A stretch of 64,000 nt of DNA from Chryseolinea sp. H1M3-3 (GTDB taxonomy: Bacteria; Bacteroidota; Bacteroidia; Cytophagales; Cyclobacteriaceae): positions 682,001-746,000 of the forward strand of contig NZ_JARKMY010000001.1 in the NCBI RefSeq assembly GCF_029360725.1. Reading direction: 5' to 3'. This document shows, piece after piece, positions 8,536 through 18,506 of the stretch. A program made the position numbers and the translations under genes. Below the pieces are notes generated by a model. It was given only the letters and a program-made list of their open reading frames with translations, ran no database searches and was not told the origin of the DNA. Numbering within the stretch: the first letter of the stretch is position 1; each line of letters begins with the position of its first letter.

Positions 8536-10632
8536 ATGTCAGCAATTCCCATTTCTTACCCGATCACTCCCCAAGGTGTAGATGAAACGGTGTTACAACC
8601 CTCAAAAGCATTTAAACAAGAAGTCACGAAAGTTTTATTTGCTATTTTTTTCTTCATGATAGTCTATCTATTGTTAATGGTCGCGGCACTATTATTAGCC
8701 TTCTTATGCGGCTTTGGTGGAGTCATGCTGGTTACCTATATGCCTAAGTTTTTTACGCTGATGATCGGCATTGGATTGGTTGGGCTGGGTGTCATGGTCA
8801 TCTTTTTCCTTCTCAAATTCTTGTTTAAGAAGAACAAGGTGGACCGTTCACATCTTATTGAAATCAAGGAACACGATCAACCGGCGTTGTTCTCCTTTAT
8901 CCGTACGTTAACACAGGAAACAGCGTCTGACTTCCCTAAAAAAATTTATATCTCCTCTGAGGTAAATGCCTCGGTATTTTACGACTCAAGTTTTTGGAGT
9001 ATGTTTTTGCCCATCAGAAAGAATTTACAAATAGGACTAGGCCTTGTAAATTCTGTTAATCTTAGCGAGTTCAAAGCGATTCTTGCGCATGAGTTCGGTC
9101 ACTTTTCGCAACGCAGTATGAAGCTGGGAAGTTATGTGTATAACGTTAATCAGATTATCTACAACCTGTTATATGATAATGATAACTATGGGCAAACACT
9201 TGAGCGATGGGCCAATATCAGCGGCTACTTTGCCTTTTTTGCAAATATTACAATCCGGATTGTGATTGCCATTCAATGGATATTGCAAAAGGTGTATGCT
9301 GTTGTAAATAAAAGTTATATGGCGCTCTCACGGCAAATGGAGTTCCATGCGGATGCAGTTTCAGCATATGTTAGTGGTTCCGATCATTTGATTACTTCTT
9401 TACGAAGGCTAGAGGTGGCTGATAATGCCTATAACCGACTTTTCGAATACTATGATCTGTGGCATAAACAAAATTTGAAACCTGATAACCTTTATCCACA
9501 TCATATTGACCTGATGAATCAGTTTGCACGAGAGCAAGCTATCCCCGTTGTCAATGGGCTTCCTCAGGTAAATTCAAACTCATTTGCAAGATTTAATAAA
9601 GCAAGACTTGTCATCAAAGACCAATGGGCGTCGCACCCGAGTACAGAAGACCGTGAAGCACACCTCAACAAGTTAAACATTCGGACAGAGACCGTCACCG
9701 ATTCTGCATGGGCCCTTTTCAGAAATGCTGAAGCTTTGCAAAAACAAGTCACTGAAAAAATTTATAGTCGGGTAAATTTCGAGAATCCTCCTCAGGCTCT
9801 TGACCTGCATTCGTTCCGAAAACTTTATGCCACAGAAGTTGAAAAATACCAGCTTAATCATAAATATAAAGGCTTTTTCAACTACAGAAACATCAGCGTG
9901 GTTAATCTTAAATCGTTCGGCGAGTCATTATCGGATGCTAAAAGTCTCGAAGATATATTGAACGATCAAGCACTCGATCTTCCTTACATCATAGAGGGAA
10001 TGAAGACAGACATTCATCATCTGGATCTAATTCAACAGGGGGTGATGCCTGTGAAAAATTTCGAATTCAACGGAAATAGATATAAAAAAACAGACGCAGC
10101 CTTCTTATCTAGTCAATTGAACGCAGAACTAGCGGACGCAGAAAATCAATTGAAAATGATTGACGCAAAAATCATTTCTTTTTTTATAGATGCCGCAGCA
10201 AAAAATGGTCAGTCAGCGCGACTCATCGAACGATATAGCGAATTGTTTCAAACCGCTGAAAGCGCGGAGGCAGATTTGAAAAAGTATTCAGAAATCATGG
10301 AGATCATCAATCCCATTTTTTATAATAATCTTCCGTTTACGGAAATTCACATCATCATGGCTAAAGTAAAAAACAATGAAATCGTTATAAAGGAAAGGTT
10401 AAAAAATCTGATGAATGAGAGCACGATTCCTCAATATTTAAGTGATCAGGATAAAAAAACATTGGAAGATTATCTATCAAAGAACCTTGACTACTTCAGA
10501 GAACCAAATTTTAATAATGATGCGCTGATGCTTTTTAATCAAGCAATGCACATCTATCAATCGGTAGTTTCTGAACGAAGCTTTACTATTAAAAAAAATC
10601 TTTTGGAATGGCAATTGTCTTTCGTTGAGTGA
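8536..10632 (+). CDS. M48 family membrane metallopeptidase
   Basis: A 698-residue protein with two to three N-terminal TM segments (residues ~35-95) and a further one near 230-260. The zinc site is HEFGH: His185, Glu186 and His189 in ILAHEFGHFSQRS, with the third ligand at Glu269 in RQMEFHADAVSA. This is the arrangement of HtpX/Ste24-type M48 proteases, which act on membrane proteins. The ~350-residue C-terminal extension is mostly helical and goes well beyond the catalytic domain, as in other large Bacteroidota M48 proteins. Monocistronic. Confidence 0.88.
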   Translation: MSAIPISYPITPQGVDETVLQPSKAFKQEVTKVLFAIFFFMIVYLLLMVAALLLAFLCGFGGVMLVTYMPKFFTLMIGIGLVGLGVMVIFFLLKFLFKKNKVDRSHLIEIKEHDQPALFSFIRTLTQETASDFPKKIYISSEVNASVFYDSSFWSMFLPIRKNLQIGLGLVNSVNLSEFKAILAHEFGHFSQRSMKLGSYVYNVNQIIYNLLYDNDNYGQTLERWANISGYFAFFANITIRIVIAIQWILQKVYAVVNKSYMALSRQMEFHADAVSAYVSGSDHLITSLRRLEVADNAYNRLFEYYDLWHKQNLKPDNLYPHHIDLMNQFAREQAIPVVNGLPQVNSNSFARFNKARLVIKDQWASHPSTEDREAHLNKLNIRTETVTDSAWALFRNAEALQKQVTEKIYSRVNFENPPQALDLHSFRKLYATEVEKYQLNHKYKGFFNYRNISVVNLKSFGESLSDAKSLEDILNDQALDLPYIIEGMKTDIHHLDLIQQGVMPVKNFEFNGNRYKKTDAAFLSSQLNAELADAENQLKMIDAKIISFFIDAAAKNGQSARLIERYSELFQTAESAEADLKKYSEIMEIINPIFYNNLPFTEIHIIMAKVKNNEIVIKERLKNLMNESTIPQYLSDQDKKTLEDYLSKNLDYFREPNFNNDALMLFNQAMHIYQSVVSERSFTIKKNLLEWQLSFVE

Positions 10633-10739
10633 TGAATTTTCCCAGCATCGCCCTAAAGGAATTATGAAAGCCGAGGGTTAGAAAACAGAGAAATTTTAAG
10701 AACTCCGATCTTGCCTTTGACGGGTGCTGGTTTCTCTAC

Positions 10740-12127
10740 TTAAGAAGACTTCTTCCTAATCGTTACCTTCAATGTGATCACGCCAGTGTCAGCGTTACGC
10801 TTGATGCTTGTTAGCGTTATCCCTGACTTCTTTCTACCGAAGCTGGTTGAGATCTTCCCGGTTTCACCAAGTTTTGTTGTCTTGGATTTACCAGGAAACG
10901 GATCGCCCGCATCGCCTTCATTCCAATCCTCCGGATCTTCAAGATTATGTTTGCCGTCTGCCTGAATCAACAACAATGCTGGCGACTCTACACCATTTTG
11001 ATCCAACTTCTCATCTACACGCCATACCAGAAGTCCTTCGCCTGGTAGATGAAAATCAAATCCCTTTCGCGTTCGGTTTTCAAGTAATAAATACTGACTC
11101 GGTTTAAATGCAGGGCTAGTGATTTTTACAACTTTCGCGGATCGTGAACTAAACGGTTTAAGCGTAATTGTTTTCGAGGCCTTTATTGTTTCAACGCTAA
11201 TCCATCCATGCTGCATTTATGAAGGGCAGCCGGATGTGCTGGTGTTTGGCCGCCATTGTTCCAGGAACCACCTGCCATTAAATCCCAGCTCCCCGAACCA
11301 TCCCATTCGGAGCCATCATTTTCAAAATCCGGATCATAGAAATCTTCCCATTGAAATGCCAGGTGTCCGAGTTCGTGTGCACATACACCAATTTTGCAAT
11401 TATGTGGTACCGTAAGATAAATGCTCGCCTGCAGGTTACCTGAAATTGTAACAGGATTTACCATTGTCCATTTATGTGACCAAATGTGATCGCCCGACAC
11501 TTCAATTGGCATTTCCTCAGCGCCGCGACCAGCGTGAATTATAAATAAAGCTGTGACAATACCTTGGCCCAATTTGTCCAAGTCGGTCTCAAACCGTACA
11601 TTATGCTTCAGCGCTTCCTGAACGGCATCTTCAGCCAGTCGTTGAGCGTTGTTTGGGTAATCGCTTTCCTTGGTGCCTGAATTTTTATTTGTATAATAGC
11701 TGTAGGGTTGTGGCATTCGCAGCCACCCGTGAACTGAACCTGTAATGTCAACTTTTCCCAGCGTCACCTCTGTAAAATAATCATACATGCTACCGGACGG
11801 ATATTTCTTCTTTGAAAACAATAAGTCCTCATAATGTTTCGGTGCAGTAACACCCACCCTATCGCTGAAATCGACGAGCAGCACCTTAACCCGCAGTGAA
11901 CCAACAATAGCGCGTGCCGGCACTGATATTAAGTGTGGTGGTGCAAACGCATGCATCCGTTTTACTTGGGCGCCATCGTCCATACCAATCTGATCTTCCG
12001 CGGGGTCAGTAAAACCGATGCTTTCCAAATATTTCTTAAAAGATCCTTTAAAACCAGAATTTTTATAATCCATGTAAAGTCGGACCATAACATCGGGCGC
12101 AGGAGGAACACGTTGGAAAGTTTTCAT
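10740..12127 (-). pseudogene. M6 family metalloprotease domain protein, frameshifted
   Basis: Two overlapping minus-strand frames make one M6 (immune inhibitor A-like) protease. The upstream frame (11183-12127) carries LLVDFSDRVG, the zinc motif HELGH in CAHELGHLAFQWEDFYDP, and the family's DLMAGGSWNNGGQTPAHP. The second frame (10740-11216) continues with QHGWISVETI, LLENRTRKGFD and LPGEGLLVWRVDE, typical of the region after the catalytic domain. One extra A in the AAA at 11216-11218 (minus strand) would give an uninterrupted ALHKMQHGWIS. No signal peptide is visible. Genuine inactivation and a sequencing error are both possible. Confidence 0.8.
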
Positions 12128-12268
12128 TGTCGGAATTTTTACAGTTTGTGGGATGACAGGCTTGTGTTAACGTTTGGGTTGGAGTTCATAGGATGTCTCC
12201 TCCATAAATTATAAAACGAATTTATTTAAAGCATGAGAATTATCCTACTTCATGTATTTTAGCGCAAC

Positions 12269-14416
12269 ATGCTATCCGGAAAAGACTACTTAAAGGAAAT
12301 ACAAAAGTTTACTACCAGTCAGTACTGGAATTCCGGAGTTCGCATTACCACTGGGGTAATGGTGCCGATGCTTATCATGGTAAACAAAGGTTGGCTTTCG
12401 GAAGGTATTCCGTTTTTATGGGGTGCGTTATTTGTTAGCCTCACGGATACACCTGGCCCCATACATCACCGCAGAAATGGGATGATTGCGGGTGTGATAT
12501 TAAATGCCTTAACGGTCCTCATCACCGGATTTCTGTTTGACAACCACGTACTTTTGCTACTTCAGGTTTTAGTCTTTTCATTCTTCTTTTCCCTGTTGGG
12601 TATTTACGGAGCACGGGCCGGCGCCGTTGGCACATTGGCGTTGGTCGTTATGCTTTTAAATATGTCGCCGATGCGTGATCATGAAAATTATGTATTGAAC
12701 GCAATGCTGACAGCAGGCGGAGGAATATGGTATGCCACCTTCAGCATTATGTTATTCCGGCTTCAGCCATACCGTTTGGCTGAACAAGCGCTAGGTGAAC
12801 AGCTCATTCAGATTGCCGACTACATTCGTGCACGTGCTGCCTTTTATGAAGCGGGATCGGATATCGACGCTGCCTTTACCAAGGTAATGCAAGAGCAGGT
12901 GGATGTCTTGAAAAATCAGAATCAATTGCGCGAGCTTATTTTTAAAACACGACAATTTGTAAGTGATGCCAGCCCGAAGAGTAGAAGCATCATGATGGTA
13001 TTTTTAGAATCACTGGATTTGTTCGAAGAGACCATGTACACGTACCAGGATTATAAACTATTACATCAGCATACGCGCCATACGGATCTTCTAAAAAAGT
13101 TTCACACCGTAATTTTAGAACTAGCTGCAGAACTTGAGCATATCGGTTTATCAATTCAATTGGGAGTACCTGTAAAACGGACTCCCGACTTTACAAATGA
13201 ACTGTATGAGTTGCGTAATGCTCTTCAGCACCATAAATTGAATTCATCGGGGAAAGTCGTGGGTCAAAGTCTGCATGCCCTGGAATTAACTACGGAAAAT
13301 ATTGAAAGTCTTGTTAACCGCCTATGCAGGCTCGTTGTGTATACGCAATTACAAATTGACATAAACCCGACTTTGCAGGATGAAGAAGAGGAACAACGGA
13401 ATGCAGCCAGCCAGTTAGAAAGTAAACCGCTTCATGTATCGCTAATACTGGAGAACTTTACGTTACGCTCGAATAATTTTAGATATGCGTTGCGTCTTAC
13501 CGTGGCCATGATAATTGGTTATACAATTTCTGCTTTTCTTTCAGTAAGTCATACGTATTGGGTATTGCTGACTATTATAACTATTCTCAAACCAGTTTAT
13601 AACGTAACGCGGCGGAGAAACATACAGCGGGTAGTTGGTACGTTAGGGGGTGTATTGGCAGCGAGTCTTATTCTTTATCTTGTTTCTAATGAAACATTTC
13701 TTTTAATTTTATTGATTTCGAGCATGCTGATGGCATATAGTTTTTTACGAATCAACTACCTCGGTTTCGTCATTTTCTTAACCATTTATATTATCATCAC
13801 ATTTCACTTTCTTAATCCGACAGAGTTTAAAAACTTAATCGGCGAACGCCTGGTGGATACCGCGATTGGATCGATAATAGCTGCGTTAGCGGCACGATTT
13901 ATTTTTCCAGTATGGCAACATGAAAATATTAAGAGCGCTATGCAAGAAGTGTTGGAGGCTAATCGAAAATATTTTCTTGCCGCCTGGCACCAGATCACGG
14001 GACAAGGCACGGACCGTTCAGCCTACAACACGGCTCGCAACGATGCAATTGTTGCCTTAACCAATCTGTCTGATAATTTCCAGCAAATGCTTGTCGAGCC
14101 GGGACAAGGAAAGCGTTCCACTTTGATACATCAATTTGTTATTGCCAGCCATGCACTAACCAGCAGGATTTCAGCATTGTCGCCAAAAGACCTGTTAATG
14201 ATGCCTCAGGATAATTTGCCCCAATGGTCGGAAAATATTCCGGCGATCTTACAAGAATCTGTCGCCAATTTAGATAGCGAGTATACGCTTTCACCAAAAC
14301 CTGCTTTCGTGGCGAAGCCCTCAAAATCATCTGCTATAAATCTGGTGTCAATTATAGATTCATTGGCGCAGGAACTGAGAACCATTACAAAGAAAATTGC
14401 CGTGGACTCAGTTTAA
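12269..14416 (+). CDS. FUSC family inner-membrane protein (YccS-like)
   Basis: A 715-residue protein with the duplicated architecture of the FUSC/YccS family: a first TM block (residues ~25-165, with the early motif GALFVSLTDTPGPIHHRRNG), a long helical cytosolic region (~170-390), and a second TM block (~400-545, with LRLTVAMIIGYTISAFLSVS and YWVLLTIITILKPVYNVTRR) followed by a cytosolic tail. Related proteins are putative aromatic-acid or fusaric-acid efflux components; the substrate here is unknown. It is divergent from the M6 gene and stands alone. Confidence 0.85.
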   Translation: MLSGKDYLKEIQKFTTSQYWNSGVRITTGVMVPMLIMVNKGWLSEGIPFLWGALFVSLTDTPGPIHHRRNGMIAGVILNALTVLITGFLFDNHVLLLLQVLVFSFFFSLLGIYGARAGAVGTLALVVMLLNMSPMRDHENYVLNAMLTAGGGIWYATFSIMLFRLQPYRLAEQALGEQLIQIADYIRARAAFYEAGSDIDAAFTKVMQEQVDVLKNQNQLRELIFKTRQFVSDASPKSRSIMMVFLESLDLFEETMYTYQDYKLLHQHTRHTDLLKKFHTVILELAAELEHIGLSIQLGVPVKRTPDFTNELYELRNALQHHKLNSSGKVVGQSLHALELTTENIESLVNRLCRLVVYTQLQIDINPTLQDEEEEQRNAASQLESKPLHVSLILENFTLRSNNFRYALRLTVAMIIGYTISAFLSVSHTYWVLLTIITILKPVYNVTRRRNIQRVVGTLGGVLAASLILYLVSNETFLLILLISSMLMAYSFLRINYLGFVIFLTIYIIITFHFLNPTEFKNLIGERLVDTAIGSIIAALAARFIFPVWQHENIKSAMQEVLEANRKYFLAAWHQITGQGTDRSAYNTARNDAIVALTNLSDNFQQMLVEPGQGKRSTLIHQFVIASHALTSRISALSPKDLLMMPQDNLPQWSENIPAILQESVANLDSEYTLSPKPAFVAKPSKSSAINLVSIIDSLAQELRTITKKIAVDSV

Positions 14417-14515
14417 CAATATTGTTAGTCATAAAATATTCTAACAAATGGCCTCCACTCCTATAATATAGTTAACCGAACAACAGTTTCTTTTATTTTT
14501 GTAAAAAGTTACTAT

Positions 14516-15172
14516 ATGAAATTTCAGTTGATTCAACCGCGGATAATTTTGTTATGCCTGGTCTTGCTTTCATTTTCAACGGCAGTTTATTCCCAAGCCA
14601 ACAAAAATCAAAAAGCACTTGATGAAAAAGTTCAAGCGTTTCTAACGAAAAATAAATCGAAGTGGCGTGACTTAAATGTTCCTTACGAGGATGGACAGGT
14701 GTTACATGATTTGATTGTCAAGCACAGGTACAAGTCCGCCCTTGAGATCGGCACGTCTACCGGGCATTCTACAATTTGGATTGCTTGGGCGCTTAGTAAA
14801 ACCGGGGGCAAACTAATAACTATAGAAATTGATGAGGACAGGTATAAAGAAGCGCTTGCAAACTTAAGAGAAGTAGGGCTTTCAGAATATGTAGATGCAA
14901 GATTGGCCGATGCACATGAGCTGGTGAAAAAATTAGAGGGGCCGTTCGATTTCGTCTTTTCGGATGCTGACAAGAACTGGTATACACAATATTTTAAAGA
15001 GCTCGATCCCAAGCTGTCAGTGGGTGCCTGCTTCACTGCGCACAACGTGAACAACAATTTCAGCGGCATCAATGACTTTATGCAATATGTAAGAAGTAAA
15101 AATAACTATGAGACTACTGTGGCTGGGTCAAAGGACGAAGGTGTGTCCGTGAGTTATAAAAGGAGCCGATAG
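14516..15172 (+). CDS. O-methyltransferase-like protein with a signal peptide
   Basis: A 218-residue protein that starts with a strong signal sequence (PRIILLCLVLLSFSTAVYSQ) followed by a class I SAM-dependent methyltransferase domain of the caffeoyl-CoA/COMT-like family 3. The SAM site is visible as SALEIGTSTGHSTIWIAWAL, with acidic LITIEIDEDRYKEA, and the metal/catalytic region as DFVFSDADKNWYTQYF. Family members are normally cytosolic because SAM is cytosolic. The export signal is therefore odd, though it recurs in Bacteroidota; it may be membrane tethered. Substrate unknown. Confidence 0.8.
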   Translation: MKFQLIQPRIILLCLVLLSFSTAVYSQANKNQKALDEKVQAFLTKNKSKWRDLNVPYEDGQVLHDLIVKHRYKSALEIGTSTGHSTIWIAWALSKTGGKLITIEIDEDRYKEALANLREVGLSEYVDARLADAHELVKKLEGPFDFVFSDADKNWYTQYFKELDPKLSVGACFTAHNVNNNFSGINDFMQYVRSKNNYETTVAGSKDEGVSVSYKRSR

Positions 15173-15242
15173 TTAATGTCGGGTTCATGCGACCTCGGGG
15201 CGGTAATTTAAAGATATCTAACGAGCCAAATTTTCCAGCGCA

Positions 15243-16589
15243 TCAGACTTGGTTTGCAACAACACTATGTGCGGAAGAGCGGGTATTATTTGCAGTAGTT
15301 TCCTTCGGAAACTTCACAACGAATGTACTTCCCTCTCCATAAACCGATGTTAGAGCAATGGTCCCTCCAAGTTTCGAAACTGCTTCTTTAGTGATGAACA
15401 GGCCAAGACCGCTACCCGTCACGCGATCCGAACCGCGATAAAACATGTTGAAGATTTTTTGCTGGTGCTGTGGCATAACGCCCGAGCCGTTGTCTTCAAC
15501 AAACAAAGAATTTTGTTCGCTATCGAATCCTACAAGTATGAATGGGTTTTCCTTATTCAAATCGTGATATTTAATAGCATTGCCTATCAGGTTGCTAAGA
15601 ATAACCGTCAGCCGGATTTTATCGGATGTTAGAATAAATTCATCCGCGATTTCTTTTTTAAATTCGATCTTGTCTGCCAATCCATCAAATTTTAAATTTT
15701 CGATTACTTCCTCCACAAGCTTTTTAAGAGCAATGGGTTCGCAAACAGTTTCCGTCCGGGCATTCCGGGAATAGTCTATGATCTCACGGATGAAGTTGTC
15801 TTGCGCTAAAACACGACCCTGAATCATTTTAATAATTTGATTTAGTTCGCCCGGGTCCTTCGTAAGATTTGCAAGATTAATTAGCCCAAGGATTGAACTA
15901 AGCGGAGAACGCAGGTCATGAGAAACGCTGTATACAAACCGGTCGAGGGCCTCATTTACTTTTTGAAGTTCTGCATTCTTCTGACTGGCAAGGTTCTCTT
16001 TTTGAATCAGCTCATCTTCTGATTGCTTATTTAAATTCATTTGGAAATATATAGCAAGCACAGATATGGCAAGCGCAATAAAGTAATTCACGGCAAAAGT
16101 GATCCGGATATACGATTGCGTGAGGGGTGTTACTTCAATTATCTTGATATCGCTATAGTATGCGATAACAAACAATGCGGAACTGAAGAGTACCAAGATT
16201 AAACCCGTTTTATTGTCGTCGAAATCAAGAATGGCAAACGAACTTATGCCCACTGGAATGAAGAATAGAAATACACCTGTTTCCAAAGGATCAATCAACG
16301 CAGACCAGAATACCAGAAGATTGATGGATACAATTAAACTGATCTTAGCTGCTTTATATTTTTTTGATCGTAATAAAAGCAGTGAAAGCACTGCCATTAA
16401 AAACAAAACCCCATAAGTTGGAAGTGCATAGTACACGTTGCTTACCAAATCAAAAACAGTATACATAACAGCTACTACTATACAGATAGCAGCAAGGTAG
16501 CCGGTTAGTATTAACCGCTTGACTTCGGATCGGGTGGCTTCAGTATCCTTCCCGAGAAATAATTCGCTAAACTTAAAGACCGCAGCCAA
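15243..16589 (-). CDS. Membrane sensor histidine kinase
   Basis: A 448-residue protein with about six TM helices (residues ~28-185) and no evident periplasmic sensor domain, then a short coiled coil, HisKA and HATPase_c domains. The phosphoacceptor is His224 in SVSHDLRSPLSSI. The ATP site shows the N-box NLIGNAIKYHD, G1 VEDNGSGVM and G2 GSGLGLFITKEA. The sensing part resembles integral-membrane sensors that detect intramembrane or cytosolic signals. No response-regulator gene is adjacent, so it is an orphan kinase. Confidence 0.9.
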   Translation of the reverse strand: MAAVFKFSELFLGKDTEATRSEVKRLILTGYLAAICIVVAVMYTVFDLVSNVYYALPTYGVLFLMAVLSLLLLRSKKYKAAKISLIVSINLLVFWSALIDPLETGVFLFFIPVGISSFAILDFDDNKTGLILVLFSSALFVIAYYSDIKIIEVTPLTQSYIRITFAVNYFIALAISVLAIYFQMNLNKQSEDELIQKENLASQKNAELQKVNEALDRFVYSVSHDLRSPLSSILGLINLANLTKDPGELNQIIKMIQGRVLAQDNFIREIIDYSRNARTETVCEPIALKKLVEEVIENLKFDGLADKIEFKKEIADEFILTSDKIRLTVILSNLIGNAIKYHDLNKENPFILVGFDSEQNSLFVEDNGSGVMPQHQQKIFNMFYRGSDRVTGSGLGLFITKEAVSKLGGTIALTSVYGEGSTFVVKFPKETTANNTRSSAHSVVANQV

Positions 16590-16765
16590 CTACTTTCTTG
16601 AATTAATAACTAAAGATGTAAATTAAGAAGGGACGAACCTAAAAACCTATCACTGTAAACAGGGATGTTACAAGAAACATGGTTTACACCGCTTAAAACT
16701 TACATGCTCTTAATGAGACCTGAATCTCATCTGTATGACATGTTCAACATTTATAATTTTAAACT

Positions 16766-17581
16766 ATGAAAGCTGTTTACCATGCCTGGTGCTTTGCATG
16801 TATCACGCTTGCCTTTGCAGTGCTGGCGGGATGTGACGGTAAACAAACTTATGTCATCAAATCCAAAATCATAAAAGTCGATTCCTTAGACCAGATAGTC
16901 GCTATGCACGATTCGCTGGTATGTCCGATTCTATACACCAACATTACTGGACTTGAACACCTTCCTCTCCATCAGGCAAAACGAAAATTCATTTCAGCTA
17001 TCCTGCCGTCGATACTGGTGGCAAAGCATGAGATTCACAACCGTAAAACAAAGGTGACGGCCCTCCGCGATAAAAAGATCTGGAACAATTCCGACAGTGC
17101 TTACTACGCCGAGATGAAGCGAAAGTACAACGCCAAAAATATCGATGACCTCTTGAATAGAATGGTCACTTTGCCCAATAGCGTCGTACTTGCTCAAGCT
17201 GCCATTGAAACCGGATGGGGCGAGTCTCGTTTCTTTGTGCAAGCCAGTAACCTATTTGGCATTTGGTCTTTCAATGACCAAGAGGCCCGGATCGCAGCTG
17301 GAAAAAATAGGAACGATAAGACCATCTTCCTCCGGTCATACGATGATATGTCTCGATCGATTTCAGATTATTTTGAAGTATTAGCCCGGCATAATGCTTA
17401 CAAAGGTTTACGAAGCGCCCACCAGCGAACCAATGATCCGTATAAGTTGGTCACGCATTTAAGAAATTATTCTGAAAGAAAAGGTTGGTATACGCGTCAA
17501 CTGAGAAAAGTTATCAGGCAAAATAATTTAACGAGATATGATCGGTATCGTATTGATCCTGATTATCTGGAATTGGAATAG
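16766..17581 (+). CDS. Bax-like glucosaminidase-domain lipoprotein
   Basis: A 271-residue protein with a lipoprotein signal (lipobox LAGC near residue 23) and a C-terminal glucosaminidase-fold domain like E. coli Bax. The core is LPNSVVLAQAAIETGWGESR, where the Glu of IETGWGESRF is the expected catalytic acid, followed by FVQASNLFGIWSFND, SYDDMSRSISDYFEVLARH and LRNYSERKGWYTRQLRKVI. This family hydrolyses glycan strands of peptidoglycan. The lipid anchor places it facing the periplasm, which fits a cell-wall remodelling role. Confidence 0.88.
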   Translation: MKAVYHAWCFACITLAFAVLAGCDGKQTYVIKSKIIKVDSLDQIVAMHDSLVCPILYTNITGLEHLPLHQAKRKFISAILPSILVAKHEIHNRKTKVTALRDKKIWNNSDSAYYAEMKRKYNAKNIDDLLNRMVTLPNSVVLAQAAIETGWGESRFFVQASNLFGIWSFNDQEARIAAGKNRNDKTIFLRSYDDMSRSISDYFEVLARHNAYKGLRSAHQRTNDPYKLVTHLRNYSERKGWYTRQLRKVIRQNNLTRYDRYRIDPDYLELE

Positions 17582-17609
17582 GCATTGTTGTATGTTAACA
17601 CGTATCGTG

Positions 17610-18146
17610 CTATCGGAGTTTAAGCGCTAATCTGAATCCAAACACGGGTAGATCTCCTTGCATAAAATCCAAATCTTTTGATCGCTTAAATCCAAGACGT
17701 TCATACATTTTCCAAGCCGTTTGCATAGCATCTGTCGTGTGGATAATAACTTGAGAATTCCTTTTTGCTTGCGCCTTGCGAATACATTCCAAAGTCAATA
17801 GTTTGCCCACACCGCGACCCCTATAAGCGGGGTTCACCCCAAGCAACCGAAATCCGGAAGAACGCGTTTCTTCGGTAGCACTTCCACCAGAACCATAATA
17901 CTTCATGTCACCAAAATAAACCACGGCTCCTGCAATCGTCTTTTCTTCCGAGATAGCTACAAGAAGTTCTGTTTCAGGTTTACTGGTTAATACACCAACA
18001 TTTAAAAGCATATTGTAATACGTAGGTTGATTTTCAGGTTTAGGAAAACCTTTCAACTGTGAATAAACCTGTACGAGCAATTCTCCGATTTCCGAGAATT
18101 CTTCGGGTTGTGCATTTCTTATTGTGAACACCGGATCACGCATCAT
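17610..18146 (-). CDS. GNAT family N-acetyltransferase
   Basis: A 178-residue single-domain GNAT. It begins with FTIRNAQPEEFSEIGELLVQ and has the acetyl-CoA binding motif A in LLGVNPAYRGRGVGKLLTLE (R/QxxGxG/A = RGRGVG), followed by the motif B region WKMYERLGFKRSKD. The acceptor (amine of a small molecule or protein) is unknown. Two adjacent ATG codons are possible starts (18146 or 18143). Convergent with the Bax-like gene, 29 nt between stops. Confidence 0.85.
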   Translation of the reverse strand: MMRDPVFTIRNAQPEEFSEIGELLVQVYSQLKGFPKPENQPTYYNMLLNVGVLTSKPETELLVAISEEKTIAGAVVYFGDMKYYGSGGSATEETRSSGFRLLGVNPAYRGRGVGKLLTLECIRKAQAKRNSQVIIHTTDAMQTAWKMYERLGFKRSKDLDFMQGDLPVFGFRLALKLR

Positions 18147-18297
18147 ATCATTTTAAAAACACATGATTGCAAAATAAATAATTTGTGTCAGACTGTAACA
18201 GGAGGACTCTGCAAACTGATCTGGTACAAAATAATAAAACTGAAACTGTTTTTTTTACGTATTAATAAGAAGTTTTGTAACCATAATTCCGATGTTC

Positions 18298-18483
18298 ATG
18301 AAAAAGATTGGAGCACTCTCTACTGGTATTGTTATCGTGATTGCTATCCTCGCCTTGCAGCGGGAAAGTATATCTGTGAACATCAAGCGAATCTTTCACG
18401 AAGTAACGCATGATATTGAAAACGGAATAATTACCGTATATCACGAAATTAAGTCTTTCGTTACAGCGATTGATGGGGTTTAA
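18298..18483 (+). CDS. Small hypothetical membrane-anchored protein
   Basis: A 61-residue frame (ATG at 18298; another ATG two codons upstream) giving MKKIGALSTGIVIVIAILAL, one N-terminal hydrophobic helix, then an amphipathic stretch ISVNIKRIFHEVTHDIENGI. The pattern of a basic start, one TM helix and a charged tail is typical of real small proteins. It sits 23 nt upstream of the DMT exporter gene in the same direction. No domain recognised; coding status is not certain. Confidence 0.45.
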   Translation: MKKIGALSTGIVIVIAILALQRESISVNIKRIFHEVTHDIENGIITVYHEIKSFVTAIDGV

Positions 18484-18506
18484 GAGTCGCCGCTAAAATT
18501 GAAGCC

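Noticed and set aside
14417-14515. AT-rich TGTTAG/CTAACA hairpin after the FUSC gene, and a similar one near 40266-40288
   Set aside because: Short stems without T-runs; chance occurrence in AT-rich sequence is likely.
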